From an uncultured Lachnospiraceae bacterium (GTDB taxonomy: Bacteria > Bacillota > Clostridia > Lachnospirales > Lachnospiraceae), in contig CAMNFR010000014.1 in the NCBI GenBank assembly GCA_946537305.1, forward strand, positions 1-49,470: a DNA stretch of 49,470 nt. The letters are read 5' to 3'. Below are positions 24,871 through 32,155 of the stretch, piece after piece. The notes beneath the pieces were generated by a model. It made no database searches, was not told the DNA's origin, and was given only the letters and a program-made list of their open reading frames with translations. The position numbers and the translations under genes are program-made. Position 1 is the stretch's first letter; every line of letters begins with the position of its first letter.

Positions 24871-26105
24871 CACTTTTCGATGCGGACGCGGCGGACGCGG
24901 CGTTCTTCGGTTTCTTTTACGGTTACTTTGACTTCTTCGTAGGTGAAGGTGGTGCCGGGCTCGGGGAATTCGTCGAGCATTTCGATGCACCAGCCGCCGA
25001 CGGTTTCGCTGTCGTAGTCGAAGTCGTCTTCGGACCATTCCATGAGCTCCAGGAGTTCGGAGATGGGGGTGTCGCCGTCCAGTTCGTAGACGCCTTCTTC
25101 GCGCTCTACAATATCGGGCTCTACCACATCGGTCTCGTCCCAGATTTCGCCGACCAGCTCTTCCAGCACGTCTTCCATGGTGACGACGCCCAAGGTGCCG
25201 CCGTATTCGTCGGTGACGATGGCCAGGTGTTGCTGTGCGTCGCGCAGGGTCTGCAGCACGGCGGGCAGCTTCATGGTCTTGTATACGTAGCAGGGGGGCA
25301 TCACGAGTTCGCGGATGTCCACCCGGTCCTGATCGATCAGGGCCTTCAGGAAGTGGTTCATGGAAAGCACGCCGATCACGTGGTCGATGCTGTCCTCAAA
25401 GACGGGCAGACGGGAGTGCGGAGCCTCGGAAACGACCTCCATGATCTCGTCCCAGTCGTCGTCGATGTCGATGGCCATCACGTCCACGCGGGCGGTCATG
25501 ACCTCGTAGGCGCAGATATCCGCAAAGTCGATAGCGGCGCTCACCAGCTCGGAAGCGTCCTCGTCGATGACATCTTCATCCTCGGCGGTCTCGATAATGG
25601 TGTGCAGTTCCTCCACGGCGGCGTCGTCATCGTCCGTCTCCTCGCCCTTCATGCCGGCGGTGATCAGGTTCACCAGGGATACGACCACCCAGGTGACGGG
25701 CCGCAGCACGATCATGAGCACGCGGATGGGGCGGGCGAAGGCCACGGAAAAAGCGGTGGCGCTGCGTCCGGCGGCGATCTTGGGGATGGTCTCCCCAAAG
25801 ATGATGACGGCCGCGGTGATGATGGCGGTGGAGGCCCAGGTGTACTTTTCGCCGAAGGCCAGGATGACCGCCACAGACCCCAGCGAGGAGGCCGCGATGT
25901 TGACCAGGTTGTTCCCCACCAGGATGGCGGAAAGCGCGTCATCAAAGTGCTCTGTCACAAAGAGCGCCAGGCGGGAACGGGCGTCGCCCTCCTCCGCGTT
26001 GTGCTCCAGACGGATCTTGTTGTTGGAGGAAAAGGACATCTCTGACGCGGAGAAAAAGGCGGAGCAGAGCACGCAGAATACAATACCGGCTATATACAGG
26101 CTCAT
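24870..26105 (-). CDS. CNNM/CBS-domain membrane protein (HlyC/CorC family), second copy
   Basis: 411 residues. An N-terminal DUF21/CNNM transmembrane domain (residues 1-150, with FFSASEMSFSSNNKIR and VGNNLVNIAASSL, then ETIPKIAAGR) is followed by two CBS domains (about 190-320; LVTDEYGGTLGVVTMEDVLE in the second) and a C-terminal CorC_HlyC domain. These proteins are implicated in Mg/Co efflux or resistance. It is a paralogue of the gene just upstream, overlapping it by 4 nt (ATGA), so the pair probably forms a hetero-oligomer or two isoforms (inference). Confidence 0.92.
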   Translation of the reverse strand: MSLYIAGIVFCVLCSAFFSASEMSFSSNNKIRLEHNAEEGDARSRLALFVTEHFDDALSAILVGNNLVNIAASSLGSVAVILAFGEKYTWASTAIITAAVIIFGETIPKIAAGRSATAFSVAFARPIRVLMIVLRPVTWVVVSLVNLITAGMKGEETDDDDAAVEELHTIIETAEDEDVIDEDASELVSAAIDFADICAYEVMTARVDVMAIDIDDDWDEIMEVVSEAPHSRLPVFEDSIDHVIGVLSMNHFLKALIDQDRVDIRELVMPPCYVYKTMKLPAVLQTLRDAQQHLAIVTDEYGGTLGVVTMEDVLEELVGEIWDETDVVEPDIVEREEGVYELDGDTPISELLELMEWSEDDFDYDSETVGGWCIEMLDEFPEPGTTFTYEEVKVTVKETEERRVRRVRIEK

Positions 26106-27391
26106 TGCGCGTCCCTCCCCTCTGTCTGTTCGGGCGGCAGCTTCTTCACCTTTAGCCGCACAATGCGGTTCTTGACCATCTTCCAGACCATAATATCCAG
26201 ACCAAACGACTGAAAGCGCTGTCCCTCCCGGGGCATGCCAGGGAAGGTCTCGTAGGTCAGCTCGCTCATCAGTTTATTCTGGTTCTCCTCTTCTTCCTCT
26301 TCTGTATAGTGGATGTCCAGCTCGTCCAGCACATCCAGCAAATGCTCCTCCGGATTGATGCTGTAGGAGCCATCCGGCATGCGGATGATGTTCTCCACAA
26401 TCTGATCGTCCTCGTCCCAGATCTCGCCCACCAGCTCCTCCAGGATATCTTCCACCGTCACCAGGCCCAGCGTGCCGCCGTAATTGTCGGTCACGATAGC
26501 CACATTCTGCTTTTTGATGGACATTTCCGGCAGAAGGTCATCAATTTTCGTGGACTGATGCACAAAGAAAGGCTGCTCCAGCAGAGGGCGCATGTCCAGA
26601 TAGTCGCCCTGGCGCAGATAATGCTTGATGTAGGTGCGCACCTGCAGGATGCCGATGATGTTGTCGATGGTATCCTCGTAGACGGGCATGCGGCTGTGGG
26701 GCTGCTCCTTGATGTAAGCCAGCACCTCCTCCTGCGGCGTGTCGATGTCGATGGCCGCGATATCCACGCGGCTGGTCAGGATGCTGTCCACCGTAACGTC
26801 ACCGAACTGCAGCGCGGAAGAAATCAGCTCGCCCTGATCCTCATCCAGCGTGCCGGCCTCGGTCATGTCCTCGATAATATCGTAAAGTTCATCTTCCGTA
26901 ACGGAGGTCTCCGCCTCCCCGGGCAGCACCTTGGACGCACCGTTGCCGATGGCGGTCAGCAGCGCCGAAAACGGCCGCAGGATCACCATAAAGGCGCGCA
27001 AAGAAGACGCTGTGGCCAGGCTAAGGGCCTCAGCGTATTTTCTGGCTATGCTTTTGGGCAGCATCTCTCCGAAAAAGAAGACGGCCAGGGTGGTGATAAG
27101 GGTAGAGAGTGTGACAGCGGAAACGCCCCAGATACGGGTAACGTTGACGGTTACGATGGATGCCGCTGCCAGGTGAATCACGTTTGTCCCGATCAGGATG
27201 GTCGTGATTGCACGGTCAAAACGCTCTGTGACCCACAGCGCCGTTTTGGCTCTGGGGTCGCCGCGGTCAGCCCGCGCTTTCAGGCGCGTGCGGGACACCG
27301 AAGCAAAGGATGTCTCCGCTATGGCAAAATACATCGCACCAAATAAAAGAAAAATAACAATCAGCCATGATATTCGACTGCCATCGTCCAT
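26102..27391 (-). CDS. CNNM/CBS-domain membrane protein (HlyC/CorC family), first copy
   Basis: 429 residues with the same order as its neighbour: CNNM domain (YFAIAETSFASVSRTRLKAR, ILIGTNVIHLAAASIV, GEMLPKSIARKYAE), CBS pair (VYEDTIDNIIGILQVR and IVTDNYGGTLGLVTVEDILE) and CorC_HlyC domain near the C-terminus. A Glu-rich stretch (TEEEEEEN) precedes the last domain. No convincing ribosome-binding site is seen before the ATG, so the start is less certain. The 192 nt upstream, to the exonuclease gene, hold no gene I can support. Confidence 0.92.
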   Translation of the reverse strand: MDDGSRISWLIVIFLLFGAMYFAIAETSFASVSRTRLKARADRGDPRAKTALWVTERFDRAITTILIGTNVIHLAAASIVTVNVTRIWGVSAVTLSTLITTLAVFFFGEMLPKSIARKYAEALSLATASSLRAFMVILRPFSALLTAIGNGASKVLPGEAETSVTEDELYDIIEDMTEAGTLDEDQGELISSALQFGDVTVDSILTSRVDIAAIDIDTPQEEVLAYIKEQPHSRMPVYEDTIDNIIGILQVRTYIKHYLRQGDYLDMRPLLEQPFFVHQSTKIDDLLPEMSIKKQNVAIVTDNYGGTLGLVTVEDILEELVGEIWDEDDQIVENIIRMPDGSYSINPEEHLLDVLDELDIHYTEEEEEENQNKLMSELTYETFPGMPREGQRFQSFGLDIMVWKMVKNRIVRLKVKKLPPEQTEGRDAQ

Positions 27392-27583
27392 AAAGGATCT
27401 TCACACTCCCGGAAATAAGATAGTAGGGTAGGGGCTGGCGTAGTAGCCTGCTGGCCAAGCCCCCAGATTATGGCGGCTGCTATAGCAACCTGAATTGAAT
27501 CACAATTAAATATCAATATAACATAACAGCATGTAGCTGTCAAACCAAAACGTTTCTCGTCGGATTTTGATGTAGCAGTTAGA

Positions 27584-28777
27584 CTATACCTGCGCAAGAA
27601 ATTCCCGCAGGTATCTTTCCCACCAGGATGCGCTGCGCGCCTGAAGCTCCTGCGCTGCGGCGTAGGGCTGCGGGCGTACTGCGATGCCAGACCGCTGACC
27701 GTTTGCTGTGCCGGACTGCTGACCGTTTGCTGTGCCGGACTGCTGACCGTTTGCTGTGTCCAACTGAGTATAATCCTCCGGATAGAATACCCGGATTTCC
27801 GGCAACCCTTCGAAGCAAGGCAGGAAGTCCGCTGTGTAGTGGGTATATGCCGTCTTTGCGGTCGCCTGCTCTCTGTGTGCTTTATCCACAAAGCTGCCTA
27901 CACTTTTATGGATGGCTTCATCTTCCGCCGGCAAATAGTAGTAATCCTTCGGATTCGGGAAGAAATATTTCATGGTTCCGGAAAAGACCGGCAGTGTGAG
28001 GGAAATCCGGTCGCCTTTCATGTAGAAGGTTGTCTCTCCTACAGTCAGGAAAAGCGGTTGGGGAATTCGGGCGGCTGCTTGAATTTCGACGCGATACTGA
28101 CCCGGGTGAGATTGTTTTTCTTCTACATCAAGTATCTTGACTCTTCCCTTCGCGATCTCTGTATATGCGAGCGCGGGCAGGAAATTTGGCATGGCGAGGA
28201 TATCTTCTTCGTTGTGCAGCAGAAGCAGCCGCAGCTTTTCTTCATCGTGATCCCGGATGTATTGCTTGTAGACATCGATCAATTCGCCGCCGTTATACAT
28301 GTCCTCCCGGCCGATGCCCAGGAATCTCTCCCAGGTTTTCAGTTTCCCATCCGGAAGCTTGAGCAGTGGCTTGGCCAGCCTCAGCGGTTTGATCAGGTCG
28401 AAGCTGGGAAGTGACAGGAAATCCGCTTCCAGGCGGCAGCGTTCTGCGCGTTTCTCCAGGAAGGGAATGTCGAAACGATCTCCGTTGAAATGGATCAGCA
28501 CGGAGGCGCTGCGGCAAAAATCCCATACGCGGCGCAGCAGCTCTCTTTCTTCAGAGGAATCGTCGCAGAACCATTGTATAAAGTGCCAACCCTCCGCATC
28601 CGGATAACAAGCCCCTACCAGATAGACTTGAGTATAAGCAGGGGACAGGCCGGTGGTCTCTATATCCAGGAAGGCGAGGAGCGAATCCTCTCCCGCTCCG
28701 CCGGGGATTTTCTTTAAATCTTCCAGAATGTTCTGGCCGTAGAAGGAAATGTCGAAATCTTTTTTTATAACTTTCAT
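27584..28777 (-). CDS. YprB-like RNase H-fold 3'-5' exonuclease domain protein
   Basis: 397 residues. The N-terminal 210 show the DnaQ/RNase H-like fold of the YprB family: LAFLDIETTGLSPAYTQVYLVG (catalytic DxE), LIHFNGDRFDIPFL (second acidic site) and LLLHNEEDILAMPNF (last acidic site). The C-terminal half has no clear domain and ends in a region with a repeat of NGQQSGTA (about 345-370). In B. subtilis the homologue has no settled function; nucleic-acid trimming is inferred from the active site. The gene stands alone on the minus strand, divergent from the sORF-ATPase region. Confidence 0.85.
   Translation of the reverse strand: MKVIKKDFDISFYGQNILEDLKKIPGGAGEDSLLAFLDIETTGLSPAYTQVYLVGACYPDAEGWHFIQWFCDDSSEERELLRRVWDFCRSASVLIHFNGDRFDIPFLEKRAERCRLEADFLSLPSFDLIKPLRLAKPLLKLPDGKLKTWERFLGIGREDMYNGGELIDVYKQYIRDHDEEKLRLLLLHNEEDILAMPNFLPALAYTEIAKGRVKILDVEEKQSHPGQYRVEIQAAARIPQPLFLTVGETTFYMKGDRISLTLPVFSGTMKYFFPNPKDYYYLPAEDEAIHKSVGSFVDKAHREQATAKTAYTHYTADFLPCFEGLPEIRVFYPEDYTQLDTANGQQSGTANGQQSGTANGQRSGIAVRPQPYAAAQELQARSASWWERYLREFLAQV
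27694..27765. repeat. 24-bp in-frame tandem repeat, three units
   Basis: Two identical 24-bp units and one with three changes encode eight-residue repeats (TANGQQSG-type) near the C-terminus of the exonuclease. The unit number can change without a frameshift. Confidence 0.9.
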
Positions 28778-28801
28778 GAGTGCCTCAATTTTCTGAAAAA
28801 T

Positions 28802-28820
28802 GGGTCACGGGACCTGACCC
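28802..28820. repeat. REP-like hairpin GGGTCA...TGACCC
   Basis: A 6-bp stem with loop CGGGACC, followed by TTTT on the plus strand, lies between two divergent genes. The style (GTCA-containing stem, GGGAC loop) is similar to the tandem hairpins at 24804-24870. Confidence 0.5.
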
Positions 28821-28822
28821 TT

Positions 28823-28850
28823 TTGACCCTAATCTCTGTATTATTATGAT
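28823..28850 (+). promoter_or_regulatory. Promoter ahead of the 27-codon ORF
   Basis: TTGACC and TATGAT are 16 nt apart; the predicted transcript starts about 28857 and would contain the palindrome and the small ORF. Confidence 0.55.
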
Positions 28851-28886
28851 GGATTTGCTCCTTTTCGTCAATATCGATCACCTTGT

Positions 28887-28903
28887 CGTGACAAATTGTC
28901 ACG
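28887..28903 (+). promoter_or_regulatory. Perfect 17-nt palindrome CGTGACAAATTGTCACG
   Basis: Eight-base arms around a single central A lie about 35 nt downstream of the promoter and 17 nt before the small ORF start. It is a typical dimer-binding operator, or a leader stem just ahead of the ribosome-binding site. The regulator is unknown. Confidence 0.6.
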
Positions 28904-28920
28904 TTAGAAAGGAGAAATCC

Positions 28921-29004
28921 ATGCGCTATCACGAACACCATTTGCACAGAAAACGGAACATTCGTGTCTTATTTCATCAATCAATACAATCCGACACTTG
29001 TTAA
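28921..29004 (+). CDS. Possible 27-residue leader peptide or small protein
   Basis: The frame is short and basic, with five histidines in the first half (MRYHEHHLHRKRNIRVLFHQ) and ending SIQSDTC. It is supported by a perfect AAAGGAG 7-8 nt before the ATG, a plausible promoter, and a palindrome directly upstream. The stop codon lies in the loop of a 7-bp stem (TCCGACA/TGTCGGA). It may be a leader peptide, a small protein, or the 5' remnant of a lost gene; no family is recognised. Confidence 0.4.
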   Translation: MRYHEHHLHRKRNIRVLFHQSIQSDTC

Positions 29005-29012
29005 GCTAATAT

Positions 29013-29075
29013 ATGTCGGAAAGGCCGTGTATTTTATCAATTCCGCCACCTAACACATTGATTTATGTCGGAAAG
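29013..29075 (+). promoter_or_regulatory. Two direct copies of TATGTCGGAAAG
   Basis: Exact 12-nt copies start at 29013 and 29064, 51 nt apart. The second fills the spacer between the -35 and -10 boxes of the ATPase promoter. TCCGACA at 28990 is complementary to the core of both. Operator use or alternative RNA pairing is inferred. Confidence 0.55.
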
Positions 29076-29086
29076 TGAGGTATAAT
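29058..29086 (+). promoter_or_regulatory. Promoter of the ATPase gene
   Basis: TTGATT and a perfect TATAAT are 17 nt apart, 26 nt before the ATPase start codon, giving a very short leader. The spacer contains the second TATGTCGGAAAG copy. Confidence 0.7.
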
Positions 29087-29112
29087 GCAAGAAAAAAAGA
29101 CGAGGAAATCGT

Positions 29113-30540
29113 ATGCGCAAAGAGGATGTAATAGCCAGAGTTAAAGAAATGGAGCGGCTGCAAAGATGTCTGGATGAAAACCAAGCCCAGCTGATTGTTT
29201 TGTATGGCCGTCGCCGTGTGGGAAAGACTTTTCTGATCAATGCATTTTTCGAAGGCCGATTTGATTTCAAAATCACAGGTGCGTATAAAGAAAAGAAGGA
29301 AGTTCAGCTGAGATACTTTGCAGAAGAACTATCTTATCATCTCCGACAGCCAGTGGCGCCTCCCAAGGATTGGATCAGCGCTTTTAGTATGCTGCGTCAA
29401 TATCTTTCGGACCTTCCGGATGATGAAAAGCATGTCGTTTTCTTTGACGAGCTCCCCTGGATGGACTCCGCACATTCCGGTTTTCTTCCAGCCTTCGAAC
29501 ATTTCTGGAACGATTTTGGTTGTTCCTTGAACAACCTTGTCATGATCGTGTGCGGATCAGCGACTTCCTGGATGACGAAAAATATCGCCAAGAACAAGGG
29601 TGGCCTCTTCCATCGCCAGACCTGCAGTATCTATCTTCAGCCTTTCACGCTAAAAGAAACCGAGGAATATCTACTATCGCGACGTATAGAATGGTCACGA
29701 TATGACATCACCAGATGCTATATGGCCATCGGGGGAATTCCTTATTATCTGAGTCTTCTTGTCCCGGATAAATCGCTAAACGATAACATAGACAATTTGT
29801 TTTTCAGAAAACGTGCTGAACTCTGGAATGAATATGACCAACTATACCGAACGCTCTTCGGGAACAGTCCTCATTATGTCAAAATTGTAGAAACACTCAG
29901 CAGTCGGCGCGCAGGTCTTACACGAAACGAAATCATTCAGGCGACAGGAATCTCGGACAATGGTACCCTTTCGGAAATTCTGACAAACCTGGTGGACTCC
30001 GGTTTTATACGGCAGTGCAACGTGTTCGGCAAGAAAAAAGAATCATACTATCAGTTGTGCGACTATTACAGCTGGTTCTATTTCCGTTTTATTAAGGGAT
30101 ACCACGGGAGGGATGAACACTTCTGGAGTCATTCCTATGGCAGTCCTTCACAGAACGCCTGGGCCGGGCTCACATTTGAGCAGGTGTGTAAGGATCATAT
30201 TCAGCAAATCAAGCACAGTATTGGTATCTCAGGTGTTCTCTCCGAAGAATCCATATGGGCTGTCAAAGGAGACGAAAATCATAAAGGCGCACAGATCGAT
30301 TTACTGATCGACCGGCGAGATCACGTCATCGATCTTTGCGAGATCAAGTATTCTGCGGGGGAATATGAAATCAACGCCAACTATCACGAGTCTCTTCGCA
30401 ACAAAAGAGAACGATTCCGCGAACAGAGCGGTACAAAGAAGACACTGCAGATTGTTATGATAACGACTTACGGGGTAAAGAAAAACAAGTATAGCGGGAT
30501 CATGAGTAATCAAGTGACATTGGATGATTTGTTCAGATAA
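29113..30540 (+). CDS. DUF234-type ATPase with C-terminal nuclease-like domain
   Basis: 475 residues. The N-terminal STAND-like ATPase has Walker A YGRRRVGKTF (31-40) and Walker B VVFFDELPWM (about 108). A sensor region with MIVCGSATSWM and a winged-helix segment (LTRNEIIQATGISDNGTLSE) follow. The C-terminal DUF234 region ends with GAQIDLLIDRRDHVIDLCEIKYS, a D...ExK pattern of PD-(D/E)xK nucleases. This ATPase family is common in gut anaerobes and archaea; function is unknown and defence or plasmid maintenance has been suggested. Codon use is more AT-rich than the housekeeping genes to its right, consistent with acquisition. GAGGAAA lies 6-8 nt before the ATG. Confidence 0.88.
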   Translation: MRKEDVIARVKEMERLQRCLDENQAQLIVLYGRRRVGKTFLINAFFEGRFDFKITGAYKEKKEVQLRYFAEELSYHLRQPVAPPKDWISAFSMLRQYLSDLPDDEKHVVFFDELPWMDSAHSGFLPAFEHFWNDFGCSLNNLVMIVCGSATSWMTKNIAKNKGGLFHRQTCSIYLQPFTLKETEEYLLSRRIEWSRYDITRCYMAIGGIPYYLSLLVPDKSLNDNIDNLFFRKRAELWNEYDQLYRTLFGNSPHYVKIVETLSSRRAGLTRNEIIQATGISDNGTLSEILTNLVDSGFIRQCNVFGKKKESYYQLCDYYSWFYFRFIKGYHGRDEHFWSHSYGSPSQNAWAGLTFEQVCKDHIQQIKHSIGISGVLSEESIWAVKGDENHKGAQIDLLIDRRDHVIDLCEIKYSAGEYEINANYHESLRNKRERFREQSGTKKTLQIVMITTYGVKKNKYSGIMSNQVTLDDLFR

Positions 30541-30548
30541 GAGAAATT

Positions 30549-30578
30549 GCCTGCGGACCACTTAGATGGCCTGCAGGC
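30549..30578 (-). terminator. Hairpin between the convergent ATPase and recO genes
   Basis: A 12-nt arm pair (GCCTGC...GCAGGC outer, one mismatch, a 6-nt loop) overlaps the recO stop codon and could serve both convergent genes. T-runs are weak on both sides. Confidence 0.5.
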
Positions 30579-31215
30579 TGTTAAGGACTTCCAGAGACTG
30601 GAAGTTACGGTCGATATAATATTTTTTGAGGTTTTCTACAGCGGTGATGAATTCCCGCGCGGCGGGTTCACTTAAGCGGAAAGCGAAAACCTTACTCATG
30701 GGGGCGCCGAGAACATAGGACCAGGCATAGGATGCACTTTCACCGCAGGCGGCGAAGGGCGTTTCAGAGTATTCTCCCTGGGATGCCATAGCGCGCAGCT
30801 CGAAGGCGGCACGCAGCAGCGCACGGTCACGGTCGGGGTGCCCCAGTGCCAGTAAGGCAGCGTACAGGAGATTGATCAGCTCCCGGCCGTCGATGCCTTC
30901 GCGGCCGTAGTAATCCGCGAATTCGCAGAAATACGTTCCGTAGCAGACAGCCTCTATATCTGCCGCCAGCTCGTCGAACAGGCGGCGGGGCTGTATGCTC
31001 TTTACATTGTAGGAGGTGCGGCCTTCGTACAATTCCATGGTGCCGAAGGCAAACAGACGGCTGCCGGCCATCAACGGACTTTTGGGGCGGCGGGCCCCTT
31101 TGGCAAACGCGGCGATTTTGCCTCGTTCGGCGGTCAGAATGACCAGCCGCTTGTCATATTCTCCCACCGGGGAGGAAGCAAGCACCATCCCGGTAACTGT
31201 AATCAAGTCACTCAT
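30562..31215 (-). CDS. recO: DNA repair protein RecO, short form
   Basis: 217 residues. The N-terminal OB-fold is typical (TVTGMVLASSPVGEYDKRLVILTAERGKIAAFAKGARRPKSPL, read in pieces), and the helical part follows (LLYAALLALGHPD). RecO loads RecA onto SSB-coated DNA with RecR. It is shorter than most family members (about 240-260). The usual CxxC...CxxC zinc ribbon is missing: the region reads PFAACGESASYAWSYVL with a single Cys. It is the last gene of an apparent cluster with era, 13 nt after the era stop. Confidence 0.88.
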   Translation of the reverse strand: MSDLITVTGMVLASSPVGEYDKRLVILTAERGKIAAFAKGARRPKSPLMAGSRLFAFGTMELYEGRTSYNVKSIQPRRLFDELAADIEAVCYGTYFCEFADYYGREGIDGRELINLLYAALLALGHPDRDRALLRAAFELRAMASQGEYSETPFAACGESASYAWSYVLGAPMSKVFAFRLSEPAAREFITAVENLKKYYIDRNFQSLEVLNSLQAI

Positions 31216-31228
31216 ATTGTGAACACTC

Positions 31229-32134
31229 TTATTCGTCTTCCCGGTATCCGTAATTCTTCAGATACAGCTCGTTATCTCGCCACTCTTTGCGCACCTTCAC
31301 CCAGATCTTCAGGTTCACGCGGGCATCCATAAGGGCTTCGATCTCACGTCTGGCTTCGGTGCCAATCTTACGCAGCATGGTGCCGCCCTTGCCAATGATG
31401 ATCCCCTTGTGAGAATCACGCTCGCAGATAATGGTAGCATCAATGTCGAAGAAGCCGGTGGTGCCCCGCTCTTTCATGCGCTCGATGACGACAGCAATGC
31501 CGTGCGGCACTTCCTCGGAAAGATTGCGCAGGGCCTTTTCACGAATCAGCTCCGCCGCGATCTGCCGCATAGGCTGGTCAGTGACGGTGTCTTCGTCGAA
31601 ATACTGCGGGCCTTCCGGCAGGTAGGAAAAGATGACGGAAAGCAGTTCTTTGGTATTCTTTCCCCGCAGCGCAGAAACCGGAACGATCTCCGCCAGCGGA
31701 ATAATGTCCTTATACAGGTTGATCAGCTTGACCAACGCTTCTTTATCGATGGTGTCGATCTTGTTGATGACCAGGACCACGGGCGTTTTCACACGGGAAA
31801 GCTGCTCCGCAATGTGCTGCTCGTTCGCGCCAATGTAGCTCGCCGGTTCCACCAGCCACAGGATCACATCCACCTCTTTCAAGGTGTGCTCCGCCACGTT
31901 TACCATGTAGGTATCCAGCTTATTTTTAGCCTTGTGGATGCCCGGCGTGTCCAGAAAAACAATCTGGCCGCGGTCATCGGTGAAGACAGTCTGAATTCGA
32001 TTGCGGGTGGTCTGCGGCTTCTCGGATGTGATAGCAATCTTCTGGCCGATCAGGTGATTCATCAGGGTCGATTTTCCCACGTTCGGACGGCCAATCAAAG
32101 CAACAAAGCCAGACTTAAATTTATTCTGTTTCAT
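31229..32134 (-). CDS. era: Ribosome-assembly GTPase Era
   Basis: 301 residues, normal length. G1 GRPNVGKST (residues 16-24), G3 DTPGIHK (about 61), G4 NKID (about 124), and a C-terminal KH domain with GIIIGKGGTMLRKIGTEARR. Era binds the 3' end of 16S rRNA and helps 30S maturation. GAGGAA precedes the ATG. Its position directly upstream of recO is common in Firmicutes. Confidence 0.97.
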   Translation of the reverse strand: MKQNKFKSGFVALIGRPNVGKSTLMNHLIGQKIAITSEKPQTTRNRIQTVFTDDRGQIVFLDTPGIHKAKNKLDTYMVNVAEHTLKEVDVILWLVEPASYIGANEQHIAEQLSRVKTPVVLVINKIDTIDKEALVKLINLYKDIIPLAEIVPVSALRGKNTKELLSVIFSYLPEGPQYFDEDTVTDQPMRQIAAELIREKALRNLSEEVPHGIAVVIERMKERGTTGFFDIDATIICERDSHKGIIIGKGGTMLRKIGTEARREIEALMDARVNLKIWVKVRKEWRDNELYLKNYGYREDE

Positions 32135-32155
32135 GATTCCTCTATTTCATTTTGA

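Noticed and set aside
28780..28920. Longer 74-codon version of the small ORF at 28921
   Set aside because: The upstream part crosses the hairpin and promoter and has no ribosome-binding site.
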